Part shown: piece after piece, positions 1 to 7,916 of the stretch
Layout of the letters: every line of letters starts with the position of its first letter
How positions within the stretch are numbered: position 1 is the stretch's first letter
NCBI RefSeq assembly: GCF_001006305.1
Contig: NZ_LBHJ01000002.1
Location: forward strand, 332,029-396,028
Origin: Silvibacterium bohemicum
Lineage (GTDB): Bacteria > Acidobacteriota > Terriglobia > Terriglobales > Acidobacteriaceae
Direction of reading: 5' to 3'
Length of the DNA stretch: 64,000 nt
Translations under genes and position numbers: made by a program
The notes under the pieces: model-generated
What the model was told of the DNA's origin: nothing
Database searches by the model: none
Seen by the model: only the letters and a program-made list of their open reading frames with translations

Positions 1-251
1 CGAAGGCGCGCGAGGGCTGCACGACGGCGGGCATCGGTTGCATCGAGTGCAAGAGCTGGGTGGCAGATGCGATTGTGGCCGAGCTGGCTCCCATTCAGGA
101 GCGGCGTCATCATTACGAATCGAATCCCTCAGTGGTAAAGGAGATTCTGCACGCGGGGAATCTTCGCGCCATGGCTCGTGCCGAGCAGACGATGCTTGAA
201 GTGCGCAGCGCTATGGGTCTCGCTCCGGCGGAGGTCGGAATAGCACAGTGA
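1..251 (+). CDS. trpS: Tryptophan--tRNA ligase, C-terminal part (truncated by window edge)
   Basis: The window opens inside this gene. The frame is open from base 3 to the TGA at 249-251, which leaves about 82 C-terminal residues. The visible run TAGIGCIECKSWVADAI followed by APIQERR is typical of the last helical part of bacterial tryptophanyl-tRNA synthetases. The Rossmann fold and KMSKS loop lie outside the window. The enzyme charges tRNA-Trp in the cytoplasm. Its stop overlaps the GTG start of the next gene by 4 bases, so it is probably co-translated with scpA, a linkage that I recall as common in this phylum. The assignment rests on the C-terminal motif only. Confidence 0.9.
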   Translation, partial: KAREGCTTAGIGCIECKSWVADAIVAELAPIQERRHHYESNPSVVKEILHAGNLRAMARAEQTMLEVRSAMGLAPAEVGIAQ

Positions 252-1123
252 CCGAACCCACCAAACCCGAGGCTACTCCCGACGCATCCTCCGCCAAGGC
301 GCAATACGAGAAGACGGCGCGCGACCTCAAGAAGGAAGAGGTCAACGTCTTCCCGTTCTCCGTCACCGTAGGCAAGGTGTATGACGGGCCGCTCGATCTG
401 CTGCTGGATCTGATTCGCAAGCAGGATATCGATATCTACGACATTCCCATTGCCAAGATCACGGCGCAGTTTCTCTCCTATGTCGAAGGGCTGAAGCAGA
501 CCGACATCGATTCAGCCGGCGAGTTCATTTACACCGCCGCTCTGCTGATCCAGATCAAGAGCCGCATGCTGTTGCCGCGCTCTCCGGCCGAGGGTGCGGA
601 GGGCGAGGCCGACGATCCCCGCCGCGAGCTGGTGGAGCGGCTGCTCGAGCACGAGCGCTTCAAGAACGCCGCGCAGATGCTGCACGAGAAGCAGCAGATC
701 GAATCGGCAACGTGGACCAATCCCGGCATCCGCGAATTTCGCAACACCGCAGGCACCGAGCAGGAGATCGACGCGGACACCATGGACCTGGTGCGCGTCT
801 TCCGTGAGATCCTGGAGCGCATCAAGAGCCGGCCGGTGCTGGACCTGCAGGAGGATTCCGTCACCGTCGGGCAGATGATCGACTTCATGCGCCGCCGTCT
901 GGTGATGGAGGACAAGCCCATCGCACTGAGCAAGCTGCTGGCGAATACCCGCTCCGAGCGGGCGCTGATTGCCATGTTCCTCGCTCTGCTGGAGCTGGTG
1001 CGGCTGCAGGCCATTCTGCTGCGGCAGGACCGCAATTTCAGCGACATCTTCGTGAAGAAGCACGAGCAGTTCGAGCAGGTGCTGAACGAGCGCATGAGCC
1101 AGGTTCGGGACGACTGGTCTTAG
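248..1123 (+). CDS. scpA: Segregation and condensation protein A
   Basis: This 291-residue kleisin subunit of the Smc-ScpA-ScpB condensin bridges SMC heads and helps compact and segregate the chromosome. After a charged leader of about 35 residues comes the hallmark N-terminal segment YDGPLDLLLDLI, then IDIYDIPIAKIT and the ScpA signature AALLIQIKSRMLLPR. The C-terminal winged-helix part (RALIAMFLALLELVRLQ) is near the end. The GTG start at 248 overlaps the trpS stop (GTGA), which supports translational coupling. Its partner scpB lies about 3.3 kb downstream, beyond three unrelated genes, so the usual scpA-scpB pair has been split here. The identification is secure. Confidence 0.95.
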   Translation: MTEPTKPEATPDASSAKAQYEKTARDLKKEEVNVFPFSVTVGKVYDGPLDLLLDLIRKQDIDIYDIPIAKITAQFLSYVEGLKQTDIDSAGEFIYTAALLIQIKSRMLLPRSPAEGAEGEADDPRRELVERLLEHERFKNAAQMLHEKQQIESATWTNPGIREFRNTAGTEQEIDADTMDLVRVFREILERIKSRPVLDLQEDSVTVGQMIDFMRRRLVMEDKPIALSKLLANTRSERALIAMFLALLELVRLQAILLRQDRNFSDIFVKKHEQFEQVLNERMSQVRDDWS

Positions 1124-1130
1124 CAGTGCA

Positions 1131-1200
1131 GCTAAAGTGCGGTTGACTGAGAAACGGTTAGCTGAAGTCCGTTTCGCTAAGAACCGGTTAGCTCAAATCA
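1131..1200. repeat. REP-like palindromic repeats between scpA and the RAYT-like gene
   Basis: The 112-base gap holds degenerate repeats with a 30-base period: GGTTAGCTGAA at 1156-1166 recurs as GGTTAGCTCAA at 1186-1196. They contain inverted arms: GAAACGG (1151-1157) pairs with CCGTTTC (1169-1175), and GCTAA (1176-1180) pairs with TTAGC (1188-1192) around an AACCGGTT core. They lie just 3' of the minus-strand RAYT-like gene, where REP palindromes of this family are normally found. They may also serve as a transcription end for scpA, but there is no T-run. Confidence 0.5.
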
Positions 1201-1235
1201 GGCAACTCCTGCTGGCTTAGTTTGCAGTAGTTCGA

Positions 1236-1742
1236 TCAGGGCTGAAGCTTTGCTCTCGGATCATCAGTCGGATCTACTGTGACCACGCCTTCCGGTAGTT
1301 CAGCGTAGCTGCGGGCGCTGCTCCATTCCCAGTCCGTTGCATGAATTGCCAGTCCCGCTTTTACGGGAGCCTGGTGCAGGAAATTGAGACTCGCGACGAT
1401 CTGGTCTGCGCCGACGATGTGCTTATCGGCCATCGTTTTCTCCCATGCCGATTCGTCCACGCGTGCGGAGGTGTTGTAGCGCCTCTGAAAGCGCTGGCGC
1501 AGGGTCAGGATCACCTCTTCCGCTGTTTCCATTTCAGGCTCGGAGATGAGGACGTGGAAGTTGGACGGCATCACGACATATCCGGCAATTTTGAAGCGAT
1601 ACTTCACCCTCAGTTGCTCCAGCAGCTGACATAACAGGTCGCGATGCTTCTCGAGACCGAGCTTCTCCTGGTGGCGAAAGCAAGTACTGGTGATGAGGTG
1701 CAGCTCTCCCTTTCCGAAGACCGACTTTCGAACGATGGGCAT
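1236..1742 (-). CDS. REP-associated (Y1/RAYT-type) transposase-like protein, catalytically degenerate
   Basis: The 168-residue protein has the length and layout of Y1_Tnp/RAYT proteins: an N-terminal HLITSTCFRHQ segment, the core YVVMPSNFHVLISEP (residues 55-69), and the C-terminal APVKAGL with WEWSSARSY. In active family members the core carries a His-hydrophobic-His metal site, and a Tyr stands a few residues before NPVxAGL. Here the first His is Asn61 (N61-F62-H63) and the Tyr position is Phe121 (FLHQAPV). Single-strand DNA nicking is therefore unlikely, and the protein may be a decayed or domesticated DNA-binding form. It lies 17 bases downstream of the DHFR-fold gene on the same strand. 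No terminal inverted repeats typical of an insertion sequence are visible. Confidence 0.8.
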   Translation of the reverse strand: MPIVRKSVFGKGELHLITSTCFRHQEKLGLEKHRDLLCQLLEQLRVKYRFKIAGYVVMPSNFHVLISEPEMETAEEVILTLRQRFQRRYNTSARVDESAWEKTMADKHIVGADQIVASLNFLHQAPVKAGLAIHATDWEWSSARSYAELPEGVVTVDPTDDPRAKLQP

Positions 1743-1759
1743 CCGTTGATTCTAGCCGG

Positions 1760-2467
1760 TCAGATTCCACGTCTCAGCATCGAGACGCGGGGCACCCGTT
1801 TTTTGAGCACCGGGCGGTATCGCGGCTGCTTCGCAATGGTGACGTGCAGGACGTTGGGCGATGCGATATGGGTGACGTGTTGGTATCCGAGCGCAGGCAG
1901 GTCGATGCCTTCAAGAAGCGGCTCACCGCCGCCGAGTAGAACGGGCGAATAGGAGAGCTGCAGCTCATCAATCAGCCCAGCGCGGAGGTAGGAGCGAAGA
2001 GTAGCGACTCCCCCGCCGATCCTGACGTCTTTTTCCTGTGCCGCTTCGCGGGCGCGCTCCAGCGCTTCATGGATGCCGCCGGTTACGAAGTGGAAGGTGG
2101 TTCCACCCTTCATCGCCAGCGGCTCGCGTTTGTAATGCGTGAGGACGAAGACCGGGGTGTGGTACGGAGGCTCGTTCCCCCACCATCCCTTCCACGAGTC
2201 GTCGAGCCAGGGTCCGCGCACCGGCCCGAACATGTTGCGCCCCAGAATCCAGGCACCCACATTTTCGAAGCCGCGGGCAGCAACGCTGTCGTCAATGCCT
2301 GTAGAACCTCCATCTTTTCCGTGCATGGCGTTGAAGGTTCGGGTGGCGAAGAACCAGCCGAATAGGAGCGGTCCACCCTCTCCGAGGGGACTTTCAAGGT
2401 TCTGATTCGGACCCGCCCCGTAGCCGTCGAGGGAGACGCTGAAGGTATGAACACGCACTTTAGACAT
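1760..2467 (-). CDS. Dihydrofolate reductase-fold (RibD C-terminal family) protein
   Basis: This 235-residue protein opens with VRVHTFSVSLDGYGAGP, the usual start of RibD_C/DHFR-like reductases, and later shows ILGRNMFG and a glycine-rich IGGGVATLRSYLRAGLIDEL, which fits the NADPH-binding part of the fold. Such stand-alone proteins are predicted NADPH-dependent reductases whose substrates are usually unknown; genuine folate reduction is not implied. It is transcribed divergently from the phosphate transporter and is followed after 17 bases by the RAYT-like gene. The reading frame looks intact and the length is normal for the family. The family call is firm and the substrate is unknown. Confidence 0.85.
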   Translation of the reverse strand: MSKVRVHTFSVSLDGYGAGPNQNLESPLGEGGPLLFGWFFATRTFNAMHGKDGGSTGIDDSVAARGFENVGAWILGRNMFGPVRGPWLDDSWKGWWGNEPPYHTPVFVLTHYKREPLAMKGGTTFHFVTGGIHEALERAREAAQEKDVRIGGGVATLRSYLRAGLIDELQLSYSPVLLGGGEPLLEGIDLPALGYQHVTHIASPNVLHVTIAKQPRYRPVLKKRVPRVSMLRRGI

Positions 2468-2523
2468 AGCAGGTGTTTATCAAACCCTTACTGGTTTGGC
2501 TAGCGCACCCTAGCGATTTCGCT

Positions 2524-2556
2524 GTATTCATACAGCATTCATTAAATATTCATAAA
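2524..2556 (+). promoter_or_regulatory. Candidate Pho-box: three ATTCAT repeats at an exact 11-base period
   Basis: ATTCAT occurs at 2526-2531, 2537-2542 and 2548-2553, so the starts are exactly 11 bases apart. The 11-base units are GTATTCATACA, GCATTCATTAA and ATATTCATAAA. Direct repeats with one-helical-turn spacing are the known architecture of PhoB/PhoP-type binding sites, and the downstream gene is a phosphate transporter. An AT-rich TTTTAT at about 2569-2574 could be the -10 element. The repeat is seen directly; the regulator is inferred. Confidence 0.5.
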
Positions 2557-2659
2557 GAGCGCCTTCAATTTTATCCTCCATCTCGACTGCGGCTGATAGC
2601 TTGCTGAACGAATCCCCTTTCGATCGATCCCGCACGGCAACTTCAGGAGTACGACTTCT

Positions 2660-4282
2660 ATGGATAACGGAAGCAGCGTCGCAATTTCTCCGGATCAGGT
2701 AGCCAATCCTTCTTCGGTTCATAACAAGCTCAACAAATCGCCGGGCATGATCGGCATGGTCCTCTTCGCACTGGTGCTGCTGGGCGGCATCGGATACGCG
2801 GTCATGCACCTCGCAGGTGATCTCGCCGGCACCCACATGATTTCGGTCTGGCCTTATGTCCTGCTGGGCGTCGCGCTGCTGATCGCGCTGGGCTTCGAGT
2901 TCGTCAATGGCTTTCACGACACGGCCAACGCGGTGGCTACGGTCATCTATACCCATTCGTTGGAGCCGCACATCGCCGTGGTGTGGTCGGGCATGTGGAA
3001 CCTCATCGGCGTGCTGACCTCGTCGGGCGCTGTGGCCTTCACCATCCTCTCGCTGCTGCCGGTGGAACTGATTCTCCAGGTCGGCAAGGGCGCGGGATTC
3101 GCGATGGTCTTCTCCCTGCTGATCGCTGCCATCATCTGGAACCTCAGCACCTGGTGGCTGGGCCTGCCGGCTTCGAGTTCGCACACCCTGATCGGATCGA
3201 TCATTGGAGTGGGTCTCGCGAACCAGTGGATGGGCGGAAAGAACGGCACCAGCGGCGTCGATTGGGCGCAGGCTGCGGGCGTTTTCCGGGCGCTGTTGAT
3301 CTCTCCGCTGGTGGGCTTCGGCTGCGCGGCGATTTTGCTGCTGATCCTCAAGCTTCTGGTGAAGAAGCCGGAGCTGTATGAGTCCCCCAAAGGCGACGCA
3401 GCACCGCCGTGGTGGATTCGCGGCCTGCTGATCCTTACCTGCACCGGTGTGAGCTTCGGACACGGGTCAAATGACGGACAGAAGGGCATGGGCTTGATCA
3501 TGCTCATCCTGATCGGCACGGTGCCGACGGCGTACGCATTGAACCATGCCATTGGTTACAACCAGGTCCAGGATTTTGCGGCCGTTTCTGAGCAGGCGGC
3601 GCGGGCGCTCTCCGGGTACGTTTCTACAAATGCTGTAATGGACGATGCCCGCACCGATCTCACCGACTATATCCGCACCAAGCAATTCACTCCGACCACC
3701 ATGCTCGCGGCGCGACAGATGGCGGTCGAAATCCAGAACGAAGTGCTTTCCTACAAGAGCCTGGCCGGCGTTCCGGCCGACCAGCAGCAGAACGTTCGCA
3801 ACGATATGTATGTCGAGAGCGAAGCGCTGCGCCTGATGGCGAAATCGGGCGATCCGAAGTTCACTTCGCCTGAAAATGCGGTGCTGGCGAACTACAAGAA
3901 GCACCTGGACCTTTCGACGAAGTTCATTCCGAGCTGGGTGAAGGTTGCGGTGGCACTGGCGCTGGGCCTGGGCACGATGGTGGGCTGGAAGCGCATCGTG
4001 GTCACGGTAGGCGAGAAGATCGGCAAGACGCACCTGACGTATGCGCAGGGTGCTTCGGCTGAAATTGTTGCCGCGGTCACCATCATCGCCGCCGATCAGT
4101 ACCATATGCCGGTTTCCACTACGCACGTTCTGTCTTCGGGCGTAGCTGGCACCATGCTGGCCAATGGCAGCGGTCTCCAGCTTTCCACCTTGCGCAACAT
4201 TGCTCTGGCCTGGATCTTTACACTCCCGGTGGCGGCAACGCTGGCGGCGGGAATCTTCTGGGCGATGCGGCAATTCATCTAA
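2660..4282 (+). CDS. pit: PiT-family inorganic phosphate transporter
   Basis: This 540-residue membrane protein carries both PiT halves: EFVNGFHDTANAVATVIYT near residue 80 and GHGSNDGQKGMGLI near residue 270, each the signature of a duplicated phosphate-permease domain, plus SSSHTLIGSIIG and the matching VSTTHVLSSGVAG near the C-terminus. It should take up phosphate, driven by cation symport, across the inner membrane. Between residues about 297 and 425 lies a hydrophilic segment with few transmembrane features, a long central loop typical of this family. The ATG at 2660 follows a possible Shine-Dalgarno CAGGAG. A Pho-box-like repeat lies about 105 bases upstream, and a strong terminator follows at 4328. 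Confidence 0.93.
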   Translation: MDNGSSVAISPDQVANPSSVHNKLNKSPGMIGMVLFALVLLGGIGYAVMHLAGDLAGTHMISVWPYVLLGVALLIALGFEFVNGFHDTANAVATVIYTHSLEPHIAVVWSGMWNLIGVLTSSGAVAFTILSLLPVELILQVGKGAGFAMVFSLLIAAIIWNLSTWWLGLPASSSHTLIGSIIGVGLANQWMGGKNGTSGVDWAQAAGVFRALLISPLVGFGCAAILLLILKLLVKKPELYESPKGDAAPPWWIRGLLILTCTGVSFGHGSNDGQKGMGLIMLILIGTVPTAYALNHAIGYNQVQDFAAVSEQAARALSGYVSTNAVMDDARTDLTDYIRTKQFTPTTMLAARQMAVEIQNEVLSYKSLAGVPADQQQNVRNDMYVESEALRLMAKSGDPKFTSPENAVLANYKKHLDLSTKFIPSWVKVAVALALGLGTMVGWKRIVVTVGEKIGKTHLTYAQGASAEIVAAVTIIAADQYHMPVSTTHVLSSGVAGTMLANGSGLQLSTLRNIALAWIFTLPVAATLAAGIFWAMRQFI

Positions 4283-4327
4283 TCCGGCTGTAGCCTTCCC
4301 GGCCACAGCGCAACCACCTGACGGATC

Positions 4328-4370
4328 AACGGCGCTTCTGTACTATTTCAGAAGCGTCGTTTTTCTTTTC
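4328..4370 (+). terminator. Intrinsic terminator after the phosphate transporter
   Basis: AACGGCGCTTCTG (4328-4340) pairs with CAGAAGCGTCGTT (4349-4361), a 13-pair stem with one G-U pair and an 8-base loop. It is followed by a T-rich tract (TTTCTTTTC). It separates the phosphate transporter from scpB. Confidence 0.85.
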
Positions 4371-4392
4371 TGGAGCGCCATTTCCCCTACAC

Positions 4393-5625
4393 ATGAGTTT
4401 GAAAGCCAAGATCGAAGCTGTTATTTATGCCGCCGAAGAGCCGGTTACGCTGGCCCAGCTCGCGGCCCTGTTCCAAAACGATGTTCTCGAGACGAGAGAG
4501 ACCCGGCTGGCTGTCCTGGCGGTAAGCGAGGATCTTGCGTCCCCGCCGCCGGCGCCTGAAGCAGACGAAGAAGCACCCTCTCTCGCGCTGGAGGCTGGCG
4601 AAGTTACGGTTGTGCTGACTTCCGAGCTGGGTTCCGACCCAGGTTCCGAGCTGGAGGTCGTCGCCGAGGAAGTTGCAGCGGAGCTGGAAGCAGCGGCACC
4701 GGAAACGTCAGAACTGGAAACGTTGGGGGTCGAAGTGCCGGAACCGAGTGCGCCTGACGCTGAGCCTCCGGTTGTTGAGTCTTCGCTTGAGGATGAAAAA
4801 CGCGCGGCCGAGCGTGCAATCGAGGATGAGAAGCGAGCGGCGCGGCAGCGGGATCGTGACGTCCGGGACGAGCTTCGAGCCATCCTTGACGGGCTTATCG
4901 CCGAGTACGCCGAGAGCGACCGCGGGATGGAGATCCGCGAGATCGCCGGGGGCTACCGCGTGGCCACCAAGCCGGAATACCACGATGCCGTGCGCGGCTT
5001 TGTGAAGAGCCTGAAGCCGCCGTTGAAGCTGTCTCTACAGGCACTGGAGACGCTGGCGGTAATCGCCTACAAGCAGCCGGTGACTGCGCCGGAAGTGAGC
5101 GAGATCCGCGGCGTGGATTCAGGCGGCGTGCTGGGCTCGCTGGTGAGCCGAAAGTTGATTACGACGGCCGGACGGAAGCAGGTGATCGGCCGTCCGATTC
5201 TCTACAAGACTACGAAGGAATTCCTGCTGCGTTTCGGACTTAAAGACCTGAACGAGCTGCCCTCTATCGAGGAATTCGAAAAGATGGCGGGCGAATTGGC
5301 CGAGCCCGATCAGGTTGCGGAGGCTGACGGCGAGCCCGAAATCGCGAGACCGGAGCTGCCGTTCGAGCCGAATGCCGACGATCTGGCGGAAGAGCCGGAG
5401 CTGTCGTCCGGAGAGCCGGTGGATGGGGAACCGGTGGACGAGGAGCAGGTCGATGAAGAGGCGCTGGCAGCGGCGGTCGACACCATCCAGGTGCATGGTA
5501 AGGGCGGAGCCGATGGCGACGCAGATCTACCCGGCGTCAAGGTCGAGGCAGAGGTGAAACCCGCCGATCTGGTGGATGCAGGTGAGGCTACGTCCGCGGT
5601 AGGACAGCCGGGCGAGGGAGACTGA
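4393..5625 (+). CDS. scpB: Segregation and condensation protein B with long acidic insert
   Basis: The protein is the ScpB subunit of the Smc condensin, built of tandem winged helices that bind ScpA. The N-terminus KAKIEAVIYAAEEPVTLAQL and the central LSLQALETLAVIAYKQPVT, EIRGVDSGGV and GRPILYKTT are classic ScpB motifs. At 410 residues it is about twice the usual length. Residues about 33-155 are an insert rich in Glu, Ala, Pro and Ser that ends in a charged repeat (EDEKRAAERAIEDEKRAARQ) and splits the first winged helix. Residues about 298-410 form an acidic tail. The stop shares one base with the start of the next gene. Function is secure; the role of the insert is unknown. Confidence 0.93.
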   Translation: MSLKAKIEAVIYAAEEPVTLAQLAALFQNDVLETRETRLAVLAVSEDLASPPPAPEADEEAPSLALEAGEVTVVLTSELGSDPGSELEVVAEEVAAELEAAAPETSELETLGVEVPEPSAPDAEPPVVESSLEDEKRAAERAIEDEKRAARQRDRDVRDELRAILDGLIAEYAESDRGMEIREIAGGYRVATKPEYHDAVRGFVKSLKPPLKLSLQALETLAVIAYKQPVTAPEVSEIRGVDSGGVLGSLVSRKLITTAGRKQVIGRPILYKTTKEFLLRFGLKDLNELPSIEEFEKMAGELAEPDQVAEADGEPEIARPELPFEPNADDLAEEPELSSGEPVDGEPVDEEQVDEEALAAAVDTIQVHGKGGADGDADLPGVKVEAEVKPADLVDAGEATSAVGQPGEGD

Positions 5626-6548
5626 TGGTGAACAAAGAGGCAGGATCGCAGCTGGAGCGGTTGCAAAAGATAATTGCCTCGGCGGGCATCTGCTCGCGTC
5701 GCAAGGCCGAAGAGCTGATCGCCGAAGGACGGGTGCAGGTCAACGGCGAGGTCGTTACCGAGCCCGGCACCAAGGCCGATGTCACGAAGGACCACATCCG
5801 CGTGGACGGGAAGCTGCTGCAAGGCGGCGAGCGCCATCGCTACTACATGGTGAACAAGCCCAAGGGCTACGTAACCACGGTCAGCGATCCCGAAAACCGG
5901 CCTACGGTGATGCAGATCATCCAAAAAGGCAAGCGGAGCGGCGAGCGTGTCTTTCCCGTAGGACGCCTGGATTACGCCAGCGAGGGCCTTCAGCTGCTGA
6001 CCAACGACGGTACGCTGGCCAACTCGCTGACTCGCGCTTCTTCCAGGGTTGAGAAGACCTACCTGGTGAAGGTAAGCGGCAAGCCAGAGGAGTCTGCCCT
6101 GGACCAGATTCGCGGCGGCGTGATGATCGAGAAGGGCAGGCTGGGCGCGCGAGAAGGCCGGGTCCTGGCTGCGCCGGCCAAGGTGCGGCTGATCCGCGAC
6201 GCCGAGAATCCCTGGTACGAGATGGTGCTGATCGAAGGCCGCAATCGCGAGATTCGCAAGATGTTCGAAGAAATCGGCCATCATGTGGAGAAGATCCGGC
6301 GTGTGGGCTACGGTCCTCTGGTGCTGGACGTTGAACCGGGGGAATTTCGCGAACTCTCCGAGCAGGAGGTCGAGCGTCTGCGGCACGCGGTACGGCCGCG
6401 CAAGCCGGCAAAGCCGCAACAAGCGAAAGAACGGCCGGCGAAAAGCGCAGCCTCCGGAACGGATGTGCGGCCCAAGAAAACGGCTGCGAAGCGATCCGGA
6501 AGGCCTGCGGCTGGCCGACGGAAACCAGGCTTCAAGGCCGGCCGATAA
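5625..6548 (+). CDS. rluB: Pseudouridine synthase, RluB/RsuA family
   Basis: This 307-residue enzyme has an N-terminal S4 RNA-binding domain (LQKIIASAGICSRRKAEELI, residues about 8-55) followed by the RsuA/RluB catalytic core with GRLDYASEGLQLLTNDG, in which Asp116 fits the catalytic aspartate. GRNREIRKMFE near residue 205 is the conserved C-terminal motif. It should convert a uridine of 23S rRNA (RluB site) to pseudouridine. A basic Lys/Arg/Pro-rich tail from about residue 255 to the end probably adds RNA contacts. It overlaps scpB by one base (TGATG), and scpB-rluB linkage is widespread in bacteria. RluB versus RluE/RsuA specificity is inferred from that linkage. Confidence 0.88.
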   Translation: MVNKEAGSQLERLQKIIASAGICSRRKAEELIAEGRVQVNGEVVTEPGTKADVTKDHIRVDGKLLQGGERHRYYMVNKPKGYVTTVSDPENRPTVMQIIQKGKRSGERVFPVGRLDYASEGLQLLTNDGTLANSLTRASSRVEKTYLVKVSGKPEESALDQIRGGVMIEKGRLGAREGRVLAAPAKVRLIRDAENPWYEMVLIEGRNREIRKMFEEIGHHVEKIRRVGYGPLVLDVEPGEFRELSEQEVERLRHAVRPRKPAKPQQAKERPAKSAASGTDVRPKKTAAKRSGRPAAGRRKPGFKAGR

Positions 6549-6689
6549 AAGTCGGGAAATTGCCAGCGGTGCTCTCGTTCTGGCGCCGGGTAGTCTCACC
6601 AGAAATATTTCGAGGGTGATCGGCGCGGTAAGTTGCCACATCGAGAGAGCTGCGGCGATTATTTCCGCCTGACGGTTCATCCCGAATGC

Positions 6690-6728
6690 AAAAAAATGAG
6701 CCTGTGCCGGAGCGTGCCGGCACAGGCC
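6690..6728 (-). terminator. Intrinsic terminator for the secreted protein gene at 6751-7143
   Basis: GCCTGTGCCGG (6700-6710) and CCGGCACAGGC (6717-6727) form an 11-pair perfect stem with a 6-base loop. Read on the minus strand the stem is followed by TCATTTTTTT, so it terminates the minus-strand gene, which ends 23 bases away. It may also stop transcription arriving from the pseudouridine synthase. Confidence 0.85.
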
Positions 6729-6750
6729 CTGTGACGAGTGTTATTGCATA

Positions 6751-7143
6751 TTACTGGCCGCTCACCTGAGCCACTAAGCTGCCCGCATCGTGGCGTCTCG
6801 CGGGAGCGTCCAGTCTTGAGGTGATCCGGGACCCGAGTTGAACGGTGCGCAGCTCACGGGTGCTACCTTGATCATCGAACTTCATTAAAAGGGGTTTCTG
6901 GATGGCCGTCTCGTCGGCGGGGGATACGGCCCAGACGATGGCTTCCTTGGGATCTGCAATGTTGCGCAGTGTGAGAATGTTCTTATTCATGCTGAGGGAA
7001 GCGTCGTATTTGCCCGCCGGGAACGAGATGCCATGAGTTTCGAAATTGAAGGGAACATTCACCACTGCTCGATCTGCCGCGAAAGCAGCAGTAGCGCAGA
7101 GGGCGGCGGAAGTTAAAGCGATAGACCGAAGCATGGAACGCAT
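6751..7143 (-). CDS. Small secreted protein of unknown function
   Basis: This 130-residue protein starts with a clear Sec signal peptide (MRSMLRSIALTSAALCATAAFA, cleavage near residue 22). The mature part begins AVVNVPFNFETHGISFPAGKY, a pattern I associate with a family of small exported proteins abundant in Acidobacteriota. It lacks cysteines in the mature region and has no catalytic motif that I recognise; a small beta-sandwich is plausible. It is monocistronic, with its own terminator downstream and a 347-base divergent spacer upstream. The sequence gives no functional hint beyond export. Confidence 0.75.
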   Translation of the reverse strand: MRSMLRSIALTSAALCATAAFAADRAVVNVPFNFETHGISFPAGKYDASLSMNKNILTLRNIADPKEAIVWAVSPADETAIQKPLLMKFDDQGSTRELRTVQLGSRITSRLDAPARRHDAGSLVAQVSGQ

Positions 7144-7490
7144 AGCGTTTTCTCCTACGAGAAAGACACTAGCGACTGGACGGCAGGGCTGTCGTTAAAT
7201 CGGCGTCCAATAGTTGTCAAATTAGTAGACGGCGATTTTGACGGTTGTTATCATCCATTCACTTTTCCCTCTCACGCGTTTTTACCCAGTGTTTTCGCGG
7301 GTGCAACCGTATGTGAGCCCTTCACATTGCCGCGACAATTTGGAGACATTTCGAAGACAGCTTTGAGATACCTGGAAAAACATCTCCGTGCCAATGTAGT
7401 TCAGCCAATCAAACTACCCGATTTGTCGCTGGGTTTCTCCGCATGGCGGGAGTTACTATTTCGCATCTCGCGTTGCAATCGGGAGGCTCC
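7144..7490. other. Divergent intergenic region (347 bases)
   Basis: This spacer separates the minus-strand secreted protein from the plus-strand gene at 7491. GTCAAA near 7217 and TTTGAC near 7239 form a loose inverted repeat that could be an operator. An open frame from about 7327 has no ribosome-binding site and no recognisable protein features, so I do not call it. Confidence 0.4.
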
Positions 7491-7883
7491 ATGGACGAAG
7501 CAGGAATCGAAGCGCGCCGTCAAATTCTAAGAAGGTTCAGTGTTGTCACGGCCGCTGCTTTCACGCTGCCCTGGTCATTCCGCGGACAGGTCATGCATCC
7601 GTCGCCGCAGCCTATGGCATCGCCGAATGCACCGATGAATCAGAATGTCCCCGGCGGCCTGGATGGCGCAGGGCTGGCGCATCAATCGGCGCCGGGAACG
7701 ATCAGCCCGCTGATGTGGGCGGAGATCAAGAGCGACTCGGACAAGCTGCTGCAGATGGCGACGGACTTCAAGGCCAAGGTCGATCAGACGAACCTGACAG
7801 CGACCCTGTCGCTGCCACTCATCAAGGAAGCTCACCAGATCGAGAAGATGGCGAAAGAGATTCAGCAGCGAATGCGCGCGTAG
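7491..7883 (+). CDS. Small exported protein of unknown function, possible Tat substrate
   Basis: The ATG at 7491 is preceded by GGGAGG four bases upstream, so I prefer it to an in-frame ATG at 7443. The 130-residue product has a twin arginine close to a hydrophobic stretch (RRFSVVTAAAFTLPWSF), so Tat or Sec export is likely. A Pro/Met/Asn-rich linker follows, then a helical C-terminal region (residues about 70-130: SDSDKLLQMATDFKAKVDQ to AKEIQQRMRA) that looks like a coiled coil. No enzyme motif is visible. It is convergent with the TPR gene downstream, whose end is 33 bases away. Function is unknown. Confidence 0.6.
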   Translation: MDEAGIEARRQILRRFSVVTAAAFTLPWSFRGQVMHPSPQPMASPNAPMNQNVPGGLDGAGLAHQSAPGTISPLMWAEIKSDSDKLLQMATDFKAKVDQTNLTATLSLPLIKEAHQIEKMAKEIQQRMRA

Positions 7884-7916
7884 CAAGTTTTTCTTTCGCT
7901 CACTCTGCAAGCTTTG

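Noticed and set aside
1236..1742. Insertion sequence of the IS200 type
   Set aside because: No left or right end structures or tnpB are seen and the catalytic residues are changed, so a mobile element call is not justified.
7327..7530. 67-codon TTG-started frame before the small exported protein gene
   Set aside because: Weak start, no ribosome-binding site, overlaps the better supported gene at 7491.
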